Made by a program: the position numbers and the translations under genes. A stretch of 64,000 bases of DNA, from positions 186,001 through 250,000 of the forward strand of contig NZ_QCXY01000001.1 of assembly GCF_003347495.1 (NCBI RefSeq). The letters run 5' to 3'. A model generated the notes under the pieces. That model made no database searches and was not told the DNA's origin. It worked only from the letters and a program-made list of their open reading frames with translations. Origin of the DNA: Pleomorphovibrio marinus (lineage in GTDB: Bacteria > Bacteroidota > Bacteroidia > Cytophagales > Cyclobacteriaceae). This document shows positions 55,530-64,000 of this stretch, piece by piece (the first letter of the stretch is position 1; each line of letters opens with the position of its first letter).

Positions 55530-57209
55530 TTACAAATTTCTTCTTTTTAATTCATTTACAGCAAAATCCGCAGCCCTGGCAGTCAAAGCCATATAGGTAA
55601 GCGAGGGGTTTTGCGCAGCAGCAGAGGTCATCGCTGCCCCGTCAGTGACGAATACATTTTTCGCATCCCACACCTGGTTATTGCCATTCAACACTGAGGT
55701 TTTGGGATCCCTGCCCATCCTGGCGGTACCCATTTCGTGAATTCCCTGACCAAAGGTATATCCATTGTCATAGGTGCTTACATTTTTAACGCCTGCGGCT
55801 TCGAGCATTTCCGCAGCATCATTCATCATGTCCACCCTCATTTTATTTTCATTTTCCCTGATCTCACAGTCCATTTCCAACACATACATCCCCCATTTGT
55901 CTTTTTCGGTTTTACTAAGGGTAATTTTGTTGTCATGATAGGGGAGAATTTCACCAAATGCGGTCATACCAATAGACCATGGCCCCGGTTCAGTTAGCAA
56001 ATTTTTCATTTCTGGGCCAAATTGGAGTTCGGCCACATTCCTGCTCCAACCACTCCTACTTGCACCTCCTTGGTAACCAAAACCTCTTACATAATCCCTC
56101 TTCTCGTTTCCAAGGTTTCTGAACCTAGGGATGTAAAACCCTCCAGGCCTTCTGCCAAAATAATATTTGTCCTCATAGCCATCGACAGTTCCGTTAGCAC
56201 CAAGTCTAAAATGATGGTCCATCACATTGTTGCCTAATTCACCAGAACTACTTCCCAGTCCATCTGGCCACACATCTGTAGCTGACCTCATCAAAATGGA
56301 CGCAGTGTTAATGGCAGATGCACACAGAAAAATGATCTTGGCATTATACTCATGCACAGATTCATCCTCCCCATCTACAATTTCCACTCCCGTGGCCCTC
56401 TTGCTATCCTTATCATAAATCAGCTTATGGACGATAGACCATGGCCTGATGGTAAGGTTACCGGTAGCCTCAGCCGCAGGCAATGTGGAGGCCTGTGTGC
56501 TGAAATATCCTCCAAATGGACAGCCCAAGCTACATTTATTCCTGTATTGACAGCCAGGTCGGCCAGGTAGTGGTTGGGTGATATTTGCGACACGTGCGTG
56601 AATCATGTGCCTGGCACCTCCAAACTTGTCTTTTATCCGTTTTGCTACATCTGTTTCTACACAGTTAAATGGCATTGCCGGCATAAATTCCCCATCTGGA
56701 AGTTCCGGTAAACCATCTCTATTTCCAGCGATACCTGCAAACTTCTCTACGTAACTATACCAAGGGGCAAGGTCTTTATACCTTACGGGCCAATCTACAG
56801 CAATCCCTTGCTTGGCATTCGCCTCGAAGTCTATATCCCCCAGTCTATAACTTTGCCTTCCCCATAGAAGGGACCTTCCTCCTAACTGATACCCCCGAAA
56901 CCAAGTAAAGGGCTTCTTCTCTATGTAAGGAGAATCGGATTCATGAGCCCACCAGTCCAGGTTCAACTCATTTAGTACATAGTCCCTTCTTAGGTTCGGG
57001 TGGTTCTCCAGCATTTCTACCGTTCTTCTTCCTCTATGAGGAATCTCCCAGGGTGCTTTGGTCGCATTTTTATAATCCTTAACATGCTCCACCATAGGCC
57101 CTCTCTCAAGGAGAAGTACCTTAAGTCCCTTTTCAGTCAGCTCCTTCGCCGCCCAGCCACCGCTTATTCCGGACCCAACGACAATAGCATCATAACTTTG
57201 ATCAGCCAT
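55530..57209 (-). CDS. GMC-family FAD oxidoreductase
   Basis: The 559-aa flavoprotein has the FAD-binding VVGSGISGGWAAKEL at the N-terminus, LGGRSLLWGRQSYR, and the C-terminal catalytic region HEMGTARMG followed by NPSLTYMALTARAADF. A CxxxC-x3-C-like cluster (QYRNKCSLGCPFGG) near 230 is common to the membrane-linked sugar dehydrogenases. No signal of its own; the small subunit should carry it. Likely a glucoside 3-dehydrogenase catalytic subunit. Confidence 0.87.
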   Translation of the reverse strand: MADQSYDAIVVGSGISGGWAAKELTEKGLKVLLLERGPMVEHVKDYKNATKAPWEIPHRGRRTVEMLENHPNLRRDYVLNELNLDWWAHESDSPYIEKKPFTWFRGYQLGGRSLLWGRQSYRLGDIDFEANAKQGIAVDWPVRYKDLAPWYSYVEKFAGIAGNRDGLPELPDGEFMPAMPFNCVETDVAKRIKDKFGGARHMIHARVANITQPLPGRPGCQYRNKCSLGCPFGGYFSTQASTLPAAEATGNLTIRPWSIVHKLIYDKDSKRATGVEIVDGEDESVHEYNAKIIFLCASAINTASILMRSATDVWPDGLGSSSGELGNNVMDHHFRLGANGTVDGYEDKYYFGRRPGGFYIPRFRNLGNEKRDYVRGFGYQGGASRSGWSRNVAELQFGPEMKNLLTEPGPWSIGMTAFGEILPYHDNKITLSKTEKDKWGMYVLEMDCEIRENENKMRVDMMNDAAEMLEAAGVKNVSTYDNGYTFGQGIHEMGTARMGRDPKTSVLNGNNQVWDAKNVFVTDGAAMTSAAAQNPSLTYMALTARAADFAVNELKRRNL

Positions 57210-57347
57210 ATTTCTAATAATAATTGTTATTTTCGGGTTTCAATATATTGTCTTTTTCCTAGATTATCCCTATGGTTAGGTATAAATGCCTTAAATGGTA
57301 CATCAACTACTTTATTTTGGTTATTCCAACCAATTTATAACTTACTA

Positions 57348-58622
57348 CTAATCAACCCCATGTGGATTTAACGACTGTTTGGTAGATTTTCTTATAGATT
57401 CAGCCTTTTCAAAGTCCCTGTCCTTGAAGAAGAAAGCAAATAGGAGGGTGACAACAAATGCTATAGAGGATGGAATCAGCCAAATATAGGTCCAATTGTG
57501 CCCCTCCGCACCTGAAAAGTAGTCCGAAACTATCCCAGCTACCCAAAACCCAACCAACATACCAATGCCATAAGTTGCAAGTGTAATAAGGCCTTGAGCC
57601 GCACTTTTAAACTTTGGACCTGCCTTGGAGTCGGTGTAAATCTGCCCCGATACAAAAAAGAAATCGTAGCAGATGCCATGAAGGGCAATACCAATGATCA
57701 ATAAATAAGCCCCTGTACCCGCATCCCCAAAAGCGAAGAAAAGATACCTAACTACCCAGGCAAACATCCCCACTATCAATGTGGTCTTCAGTCCAAACTT
57801 CTTGAAGAAAAGGGGCATCAATAGGAGGAATAGCACCTCAGAAGCCTGACCTATGGTCATCTTTCCTGTGGGGTTGGGCATTCCCACCTCGGACAGAAAG
57901 GGATTAGCCATTTGATAATAAAAGGCCAAGGGAATACAAATCAATACAGAGCTCATAAAAAATATTGCAAAATCCTTATCCTTGAGCAGTTTCAATGCAT
58001 CTAACCCCAATATTTCACTTATTGTCCTACTTTCCCCTTTTTCAGCCTTGGGCGGTGTGGTTGGCAGGGTAAAGCTGAATACTCCCAAAACCAGGGAGGA
58101 GATGGAAGACATCAAAAAAGTGTGCCTCAACAAACCTTCTTGAATGCCTGCCTGGCTGTCCCATACAAAGAAGTAACTGATCAATAGACCGGCCACAATC
58201 CACCCTATGGTACCCCAAACCCTTATGATGGCAAACTCCTTGGAAGGGTCTTTCATTTGGTTGAAGGAAACAGAGTTCACCAATGCCAAAGTGGGCATGT
58301 AGATCATCATATAAAGGAACACGAAAGGGTAGAACTGGGCAAAGCTTTCGGATTGAAACATAAAGTACATAAGTACTGCCCCAGACAAATGTAAGACCCC
58401 CAGGATTTTTTCCGCATTGAAGTAACGGTCTGCAATCAGGCCGATGATAAACGGTGCTATTATGGCTCCGAAAGATTGGGTGGAAAATGCAGCTGCAAGC
58501 TGGGTGCCCGACGCACCTAGGTTGCTTCCCAGAAAAGTCCCTAGTGTCACAAACCAAGAGCCCCAAACAAAGAACTCCAAAAACATCATTAGGGAAAGCT
58601 TAAATTGGGTGGATGCCTGCAT
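57348..58622 (-). CDS. MFS transporter, nucleoside:H+ symporter-like
   Basis: The 424-aa protein has about 12 membrane helices and NupG-type segments: LMMFLEFFVWGSWFVTLGTFL at the start, APFIIGLIADRYF, FAIIRVWGTIGWIVAG, DAGTGAYLLIIGIALHGICYDFFFVSGQIY. Such transporters recur in keto-sugar and glycan clusters and may carry sugars rather than nucleosides. It is upstream of the GMC gene on the same strand. Confidence 0.86.
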   Translation of the reverse strand: MQASTQFKLSLMMFLEFFVWGSWFVTLGTFLGSNLGASGTQLAAAFSTQSFGAIIAPFIIGLIADRYFNAEKILGVLHLSGAVLMYFMFQSESFAQFYPFVFLYMMIYMPTLALVNSVSFNQMKDPSKEFAIIRVWGTIGWIVAGLLISYFFVWDSQAGIQEGLLRHTFLMSSISSLVLGVFSFTLPTTPPKAEKGESRTISEILGLDALKLLKDKDFAIFFMSSVLICIPLAFYYQMANPFLSEVGMPNPTGKMTIGQASEVLFLLLMPLFFKKFGLKTTLIVGMFAWVVRYLFFAFGDAGTGAYLLIIGIALHGICYDFFFVSGQIYTDSKAGPKFKSAAQGLITLATYGIGMLVGFWVAGIVSDYFSGAEGHNWTYIWLIPSSIAFVVTLLFAFFFKDRDFEKAESIRKSTKQSLNPHGVD

Positions 58623-58876
58623 AGAATAGCTTACTTTTATAATAGTTCCTGATAGAGGGAAATGGGTAATCTTATGATGGATTAGTTCATAATTTGCCCA
58701 ATTTAGCTTAAATTTATCACTTGAGAAAGAGCTGGAACGAGTTATTGCAATCTCTAAGTGATCAGACTATCTCAGCATATTTCATTTGCCTTGTTGCCTA
58801 AATAAGGCTTTTTCTGTTTTATATAGCGAATTAGAAGTAATCAAAACCTTCAACCAAATAAACCAAAGATTAGATA
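58623..58876. promoter_or_regulatory. Divergent control region of the keto-sugar cluster
   Basis: This 254-base gap separates the leftward MFS gene from the rightward Gfo/Idh gene. It must hold both promoters. I find no perfect TAnnTTTG box or operator that I would defend. Confidence 0.4.
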
Positions 58877-60043
58877 ATGAGCAGCAAAAAACTAAAAATG
58901 GGAATGATCGGCGGAGGCCCCGGTTCATTCATCGGTGCGGTCCATCGAATATCGGCCGCAATGGACGGGCTTATTGAGCTTTCTGCCGGAGCTTTTAGCA
59001 GTAACCCTGAAAAATCAGCCGAAACCGGCAGGGAACTATTTTTACCCCCAGACAGGGTGTATGCTTCCTACGATGAGCTATTTGAAAAGGAAAAACAACT
59101 CTCCGAAGAGGAGAGGATAGACTTTGTTGCAATTGTAACCCCAAACCATGTACATTTTGACCCTTCTGTAAAAGCCCTTAAATCCGGGTTTCACGTGGTA
59201 TTGGATAAGCCCATGACTTTGACCTACGATGAGGCCAAGGAGTTGGACAAAGTAATCAAAGAATCCGGTCTGATGTTCTGTCTTACCCATACCTACACTG
59301 GGTATCCGATGGTTAAAGAGGCCAGGCGAATGATAGAAAATGGTGACCTTGGAGAGATCAGGAAAATATATGTGGAATATCCCCAGGGCTGGCTTTGGAC
59401 AGACGTGGAAAACACAGATTACAAACAGGCCAAGTGGCGAACGGACCCAAAACAGAGTGGTATCGCCAACTGTATGGGGGATATAGGCACACATGCCTTT
59501 AACCTGGCAGAGTATGTGAGTGGGCTCAAGTTAAAGCAACTCTGCGCAGACCTAAACATCGTGGTGAAAGGCAGGACTTTGGATGATGACGGAGCCGTAC
59601 TGCTCCGTTTTGACAACGGTGCCACTGGCGTTTTGATGGCTTCTCAAATTGCCACTGGCTCTGAAAACAATATTAAAATAAGGGTATTTGGAGAAAAGGC
59701 AGGTTTGGAATGGGAGCAGGATCTTGCGAACACTTTGACATTACGCCACCCGGATGCTCCTGCCCAAATATACCGTACTGGTGGCGACAAACCCTACCTC
59801 TCCCCCGCGGCCATGGAAAATACAAGAACCCCAGGAGGACATCCTGAAGGTTATTTAGAAGCCTTTGCAAACCTTTATCGCAATTTCGCAAGATGCCTCT
59901 ACGCTAAAAGAAACGGAGAATCGCCCAAAAGAGAATGGGAGGACTTCCCCAGTGCCACCGACGGCCTTAGAGGCATGGCCTTTGTGGAACATGTGGTGAA
60001 AAGCAGCAAATCTGATCAGAAATGGACAAACTTTGAATTATAA
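58877..60043 (+). CDS. Gfo/Idh/MocA family oxidoreductase
   Basis: The 388-aa protein starts with a dinucleotide-binding site (MGMIGGGPGSFIGAVHR), has the DKPMTLTYDEA motif (usually EKP) and GDIGTHAFNLAEYVSG with the likely catalytic His. It should oxidise or reduce a sugar carbon, or with bound NAD act on 3-keto groups. It begins the plus-strand operon and is 15 bases before the TIM-barrel gene. Confidence 0.92.
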   Translation: MSSKKLKMGMIGGGPGSFIGAVHRISAAMDGLIELSAGAFSSNPEKSAETGRELFLPPDRVYASYDELFEKEKQLSEEERIDFVAIVTPNHVHFDPSVKALKSGFHVVLDKPMTLTYDEAKELDKVIKESGLMFCLTHTYTGYPMVKEARRMIENGDLGEIRKIYVEYPQGWLWTDVENTDYKQAKWRTDPKQSGIANCMGDIGTHAFNLAEYVSGLKLKQLCADLNIVVKGRTLDDDGAVLLRFDNGATGVLMASQIATGSENNIKIRVFGEKAGLEWEQDLANTLTLRHPDAPAQIYRTGGDKPYLSPAAMENTRTPGGHPEGYLEAFANLYRNFARCLYAKRNGESPKREWEDFPSATDGLRGMAFVEHVVKSSKSDQKWTNFEL

Positions 60044-60058
60044 ATTAAAAATAACCTT

Positions 60059-61114
60059 ATGAAGACCATAAAAGGACCAGCCTTATTTTTGGCACAATTC
60101 GCAGATGACAATGCCCCATTCAATAACCTGGAAAATATATGCAAATGGGCAGCCAGTATAGGATACAAGGGTGTGCAAATCCCAACCTGGGACCCCAGGA
60201 TGATAGATCTTGAAAAGGCCGCCAAGGACATGGACTATGTGAAGCAGCTTCAAAAGACCGTTAAAGATGCCGGAGTTGAAATCACCGAGCTATCCACGCA
60301 CCTTCAAGGCCAATTGGTTGCCGTTCACCCTGCATACAATGAAATGTTTGACGCATTTGCTCCCAAAGAACTTGCCGGAGACTTAAAAGGCAAGACAGAT
60401 TGGGCCGTTCAGCAGTTGAAGTGGGCAGCTCAGGCCTCCAAAAACCTGGGACTGAAAGGTCATGCTACCTTTAGCGGCGCCCTAATGTGGCACACCGTTT
60501 ACCCCTGGCCCCAGCGTCCTGCTGGCTTAGTGGATACTGGTTTTGAAGAACTAGCTAAAAGGTGGCTTCCAATCTTGGATGAATTTGACAAATGCGGAGT
60601 GGACGTATGCTACGAGCTACATCCCGGAGAAGACCTGCATGATGGGGTGACCTTTGAGCTCTTCCTGGAAAAAGTAAACCATCACAAGCGGGCAAACATC
60701 CTGTATGATCCCAGTCACTTTGTATTGCAGTGCCTGGACTATGTGGAATTTATTGATATTTATAAAGACAGAATCAAAATGTTCCATGTTAAGGATGCTG
60801 AATTTAACCCCACTGGAAGGCAGGGAGTATATGGAGGATATTCCAGTTGGATAGAACGTGCGGGAAGATTTAGGAGTTTAGGTGACGGACAAGTCGATTT
60901 CAATGCTATATTTACGAAACTTTCTCAGTATGGCTTTGATGGATGGGCAGTATTGGAATGGGAATGCGCCATTAAGCACCCGGAAAACGGGGCCATTGAA
61001 GGCGCTAAATTTATTAGCGAGAAGATCATACGGGTTACGGAAAAAACCTTTGACGATTTCGCCTCTACCGGTGCTGACGAAAGCATGAACAAGAAAATTC
61101 TAGGAATCAGTTAA
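60059..61114 (+). CDS. Sugar phosphate isomerase/epimerase (TIM barrel)
   Basis: The 351-aa AP-endonuclease-2-like barrel has VEITELSTHLQGQLVAVHP near 80, CYELHPGEDLHDG, ILYDPSHFVLQ, MFHVKDAEF and WAVLEWECAIKHP, giving the usual Glu-Asp-His-Glu metal site. It has no export signal, so it works in the cytoplasm. It lies between the Gfo/Idh gene and cytochrome c. Confidence 0.88.
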   Translation: MKTIKGPALFLAQFADDNAPFNNLENICKWAASIGYKGVQIPTWDPRMIDLEKAAKDMDYVKQLQKTVKDAGVEITELSTHLQGQLVAVHPAYNEMFDAFAPKELAGDLKGKTDWAVQQLKWAAQASKNLGLKGHATFSGALMWHTVYPWPQRPAGLVDTGFEELAKRWLPILDEFDKCGVDVCYELHPGEDLHDGVTFELFLEKVNHHKRANILYDPSHFVLQCLDYVEFIDIYKDRIKMFHVKDAEFNPTGRQGVYGGYSSWIERAGRFRSLGDGQVDFNAIFTKLSQYGFDGWAVLEWECAIKHPENGAIEGAKFISEKIIRVTEKTFDDFASTGADESMNKKILGIS

Positions 61115-61127
61115 TAAAAAAAATAAG

Positions 61128-61550
61128 ATGAAGTTGAATAAGCATGTAAGTTTAGCCATTTTGGCTGCTGGAATGATGACTTTTGCCTGCGGAGGCGGAG
61201 GCAATGAGACCCAGAAAAGTGGAGAATCCACCACTGCACCTGCTCCTGCAGAAGAGAAGCAGACCCCAGGTGAGAAAAATAAGGACAATCCTGATTTTGT
61301 CAAAGGCTTAGCCTTGGTAAAAGAAAATGACTGCCCAAGCTGCCACATGGTAGAACGGAAAATAGTGGGGCCTTCCTATGCGGAGGTGGCTGACAAGTAC
61401 GAGTACAATGACGAGAACGTGGAAACCTTAGCAAGCAGGGTGATCGCTGGAAATGTGGGTGAATGGGGAGAAATTCCTATGCCTGCCCATCCCAACCTCT
61501 CCAAAGAGGATGCTGAGCAAATGGTCAAGTATGTACTTTTGCTGAAATAA
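61128..61550 (+). CDS. Cytochrome c lipoprotein
   Basis: The 140-aa protein has a lipoprotein signal (MMTFAC, Cys21), a Gly/Ala/Pro-rich linker, one haem site C69-P-S-C72-H73 and a distal Met118 in EIPMPAHPNL. It likely takes electrons from the FAD enzyme of the cluster. Starts 13 bases after the previous gene. Confidence 0.9.
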   Translation: MKLNKHVSLAILAAGMMTFACGGGGNETQKSGESTTAPAPAEEKQTPGEKNKDNPDFVKGLALVKENDCPSCHMVERKIVGPSYAEVADKYEYNDENVETLASRVIAGNVGEWGEIPMPAHPNLSKEDAEQMVKYVLLLK

Positions 61551-61570
61551 GCAAACATTGTCTAAATTAT

Positions 61571-61602
61571 AAGGAATTCCAAAAGTTGGAATTCCTTTTT
61601 GG
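61571..61602 (+). terminator. Terminator after cytochrome c
   Basis: AAGGAATTCCAA pairs perfectly with TTGGAATTCCTT, followed by Ts. It is only about 20 bases before the next start, so it may attenuate rather than separate the genes. Confidence 0.8.
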
Positions 61603-61619
61603 TTTAAAACTCAACAACC

Positions 61620-62366
61620 ATGGAAAAACCCATTTTATGGATAGCTGCGCTATCTCTTTCACTTGGAATTAATGCCTGCGGCCCCTCAGGGAACGGTTCC
61701 GATCAAACTTTAAAAGAGGAAACAAAGGTTTCCGCAAAGGAAAATGGTGAATGGATCCCTCTTTTCGACGGAAATGACCTCAGTGCCTGGAAAGGCTTCA
61801 AAAAAGAGCAACCCGGTGATGCCTGGAAAATCTCGGACGGATTGCTTTACCTGGATACTGAAAGCAAAAAAGAGGGTGCTACTGGGGGTGACCTGATCAC
61901 CCGGGAGACTTTTGGTGATTTTCATCTTAAACTAGAGTGGAAGATTTCTGAAAATGGCAATAGTGGAATCATGTTTCATGTGCAGGATTCAGAGGATTAC
62001 GGTGCAACCTATGAAACCGGTCCAGAATATCAATTACTGCATGATGAGGGTCACCCAGACGGAAAGATTGTCACCCATAGGTCTGGGGATCTCTATGACC
62101 TGATAGAGTCCACCAAACCCGCAGCCAACCCGGTAGGGGAATGGAACAGTACCGAAATCATCGTACAGGACGGCACTTTGGAATTCTTCCTCAACGGGGT
62201 TCAAACGGTGAAAACCACCCTATGGGATGATGATTGGGATCAAATGATTGCAGATAGCAAATTCAAGGACATGCCCGGATTTGCCCAATACCAAGAAGGC
62301 CATATCGCCTTGCAGGATCACGGCGACAAGATCTGGTTTAGGGGTATTATGATTAAAAAACTGTAA
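61620..62366 (+). CDS. DUF1080 lipoprotein (3-keto-disaccharide hydrolase family)
   Basis: The 248-aa protein has a lipoprotein signal (LGINAC, Cys20) and the DUF1080 fold: PLFDGNDLSAWKGF, DFHLKLEWKISENGNSGIMFHV, YETGPEYQLLHDEG, GEWNSTEIIVQDGTLEFFLNG, HIALQDHGDKIWFRGIMIKKL. DUF1080 proteins are now known as 3-keto-glycoside hydrolases in several Bacteroidota. It is the last gene of the plus-strand cluster. Confidence 0.9.
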   Translation: MEKPILWIAALSLSLGINACGPSGNGSDQTLKEETKVSAKENGEWIPLFDGNDLSAWKGFKKEQPGDAWKISDGLLYLDTESKKEGATGGDLITRETFGDFHLKLEWKISENGNSGIMFHVQDSEDYGATYETGPEYQLLHDEGHPDGKIVTHRSGDLYDLIESTKPAANPVGEWNSTEIIVQDGTLEFFLNGVQTVKTTLWDDDWDQMIADSKFKDMPGFAQYQEGHIALQDHGDKIWFRGIMIKKL

Positions 62367-62371
62367 GCCAA

Positions 62372-62407
62372 GGCAAAGACTGTGGGAAATCAGCCACTGT
62401 CTTTGCC
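62372..62407 (+). terminator. Terminator after the DUF1080 gene
   Basis: GGCAAAGAC-GTGG pairs with CCAC-GTCTTTGCC with one mismatch, followed by ACTTTTATTATT. Confidence 0.7.
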
Positions 62408-62541
62408 ACTTTTATTATTGGTGGATAACGATAAACCTGGTAAACTTTTTTTGATGGTAAGTAGAATGCCAGATACCTTTTTTGGAACCTATGAAATTCA
62501 TTTGGTTTTTATTATCCTCTTCCAAAATTTAAATTTGATGC

Positions 62542-63219
62542 ATGAAGATCCTTATCGTTGAAGATGAAGTTTCACTCAGTAACGATATCAGCCATTATTT
62601 AATGAGCGAAAGGATCCTATGTGAAAAAGTAACAAATGTCAAAAATGCCTTAGAGAAAATCCATCTCTACAACTACGACTGTATTTTACTGGACATAGGC
62701 CTGCCCGATGGCACTGGGTTTGAAGTTTTGCGCCAACTGAAAAACTCCAACAAAACTGACGGATTGATCATCATTTCTGCCAAAGATTCCTTGGATGATA
62801 AAATTAAAGGAATGGCGATGGGAGCGGATGATTACCTCACCAAACCCTTTCACCTTGCAGAACTTGCCGTTAGGGTTATGGCCGTTATCCGTAGAAGGCA
62901 ATTTAACGGTCAAAACAGGTTAGAAATTGGCGAGCTTACTTTTCACCTGACTGATAGCACCGTACAATATAATGGTAGATGGGTTAGCCTGACCCCATCA
63001 GAAAAAAAAATCTTGTACTATTTTATTTCTTCCCCCAACAAGGTACACTCGAAAACTGCACTTGCAGAATATATCTTGGGGGAACAGTCGGATTTTGTGG
63101 ATGGTCACCAGTTGGTATATACACATATTAAAAACCTTAAGAAAAAATTGACCGAAGCAGGATGTCCCGATTATGTCCAAACCATTTATGGATCTGGGTA
63201 TAAATTTCAAGTGGAATGA
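62542..63219 (+). CDS. OmpR/PhoB-family response regulator
   Basis: The 225-aa protein has a receiver domain with acidic pocket EDE at 7-9, phospho-acceptor D51 and K101 (LTKPFH), and a C-terminal winged helix (LTPSEKKILYYF, GHQLVYTHIKNLKKKL, VQTIYGSGYKF). It pairs with the sensor kinase just downstream. Confidence 0.93.
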   Translation: MKILIVEDEVSLSNDISHYLMSERILCEKVTNVKNALEKIHLYNYDCILLDIGLPDGTGFEVLRQLKNSNKTDGLIIISAKDSLDDKIKGMAMGADDYLTKPFHLAELAVRVMAVIRRRQFNGQNRLEIGELTFHLTDSTVQYNGRWVSLTPSEKKILYYFISSPNKVHSKTALAEYILGEQSDFVDGHQLVYTHIKNLKKKLTEAGCPDYVQTIYGSGYKFQVE

Positions 63220-63321
63220 AACCTTTATTTGCTTGCCTAAATGAGGGGAAATATGCTTTGCCTAAGCCTGTCCTTTTGGCTTCGGATAGGTGAAGAAGAT
63301 TAACAATATAATTCAATTGAT

Positions 63322-64000
63322 GTGAAATTACTGAATAAATCCTTTGAACCTTTCTTATACCTGATGCTGCTGATGATGCTGCTGAGCATACCACTTTTTT
63401 ACTTTACCATTCAGTACATTTACATACAGGATGCAAATGACAGTTTGTATATTGTAAAATCTAAGCTAGAAGATCGTATCAACGAACTATCCAGTGATGT
63501 TAATTCTGCTCAGCATATTGTTGAATTATTAAACGACCTAAGAATTGGCTATTCCCTAGAAAAACTCCCCCCTGGAGTACAAATACCGGATGATCGTCTG
63601 TATACTCTCTCAAGATTTGATGCCTACCACGGGCATAATGAACCCTTTAGGGTGCTGGAATCATCCATATTTATTCACAATACTCCTTTTATACTGAAAG
63701 CAGAAATAGACTTGGATGAATATCATGATGTAATCCCCTATTCTGCGCTTCTCGCAGGTTTCTTTTTTGCTCTTATTGTCATCGGGTTTTACCTGGTAAA
63801 CAGAAAAATCGACGGAAAGGTCTGGCGCCCTTTTTTGGCCACCCTACATGAGCTGGAAAAACACGACCTAAATTCCAATAAGGAATTGCAGCCTATACAA
63901 AGTGATGTAGAGGAGTTTCAAAAGCTGTCAGAAATCCTTCAATCCTATGTAAAAAGAAACAGCACATTGTTTCAGCGACAAAAAGAATTTATAGAGAACG
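63322..64000 (+). CDS. Sensor histidine kinase, 3' end beyond the window
   Basis: From GTG 63322 the frame is open to the window edge (226 codons). It has a first membrane helix (FLYLMLLMMLLSIPLFYF), a periplasmic loop of about 130 residues, a second helix (LLAGFFFALIVIGFYLV) and a HAMP-like linker. It stops at QRQKEFIEN, just short of the phospho-acceptor His. An ATG immediately before is followed by TGA in its own frame, so GTG is preferred. Layout is that of a class I kinase. Confidence 0.85.
   Translation, partial: MKLLNKSFEPFLYLMLLMMLLSIPLFYFTIQYIYIQDANDSLYIVKSKLEDRINELSSDVNSAQHIVELLNDLRIGYSLEKLPPGVQIPDDRLYTLSRFDAYHGHNEPFRVLESSIFIHNTPFILKAEIDLDEYHDVIPYSALLAGFFFALIVIGFYLVNRKIDGKVWRPFLATLHELEKHDLNSNKELQPIQSDVEEFQKLSEILQSYVKRNSTLFQRQKEFIEN

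Overview
The window looks like a chromosomal segment of a Bacteroidota bacterium, most likely a marine or sediment member of the Cytophagales (Cyclobacteriaceae-like). The basis is a SusC/SusD pair, a hybrid two-component regulator, a BtuB-BtuG cobalamin uptake pair, a DUF1599-folP-cdaA cluster, sulfatases, lipoprotein-rich glycan genes and several TAnnTTTG (-7) promoter boxes. This is inferred from gene content; no marker gene was searched.

Layout. 1-3850: DUF1599 protein (partial), folP, cdaA and prfC. 3929-8523: gcvP and an exported M28 peptidase. 8524-12034: convergent gap with a folded element, then btuG-btuB under a cobalamin riboswitch (minus strand). 12630-13964: an AlbA_2-type ATPase gene broken by an amber codon. 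14163-15413: GH10 enzyme, followed by a 59-aa membrane ORF and a decayed companion. 16126-20842: three sulfatases on the minus strand. 20943-22863: a scarred region with an apparent SusD C-terminus, two blocks of 117-bp tandem repeats around a GxxExxY gene, and an ECF sigma-factor fragment. I read this as the wreck of a polysaccharide utilisation locus (PUL) that the sulfatases may once have served. 22904-28060: TIM-barrel protein, glycerophosphodiesterase, small membrane protein, and a YceI-barrel-YceI group. 28241-39991: an intact PUL (GH16, HTCS regulator, SusC, SusD, GH30) that looks suited to a beta-glucan or related beta-glycan.

40168-54789 is mostly housekeeping: rpsA, HNH nuclease, a C40 (NlpC/P60) protein lacking its catalytic cysteine, smpB, tsaD, tamB and photolyase. 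Next come tRNA-Lys with an unusual repeat cluster, and then small envelope proteins. 54941-62366 is a divergent cluster: GMC oxidoreductase, Tat-exported small subunit and MFS transporter on the minus strand; Gfo/Idh/MocA enzyme, TIM-barrel enzyme, cytochrome c and DUF1080 lipoprotein on the plus strand. It has the parts expected for periplasmic 3-keto-sugar (glucoside 3-dehydrogenase type) metabolism. 62542-64000: an OmpR-family response regulator and the start of its sensor kinase.

The most unusual signals are: (1) the repeat element beside tRNA-Lys, whose two copies show a compensatory base pair, plus a 125-bp duplication ending in the tRNA 3' end; (2) the 117-bp repeat array around the GxxExxY gene inside a broken PUL; (3) the complete keto-sugar cluster; and (4) several lesions (amber codons, a lost catalytic Cys). 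I did not find a clearly new defence or mobile system.
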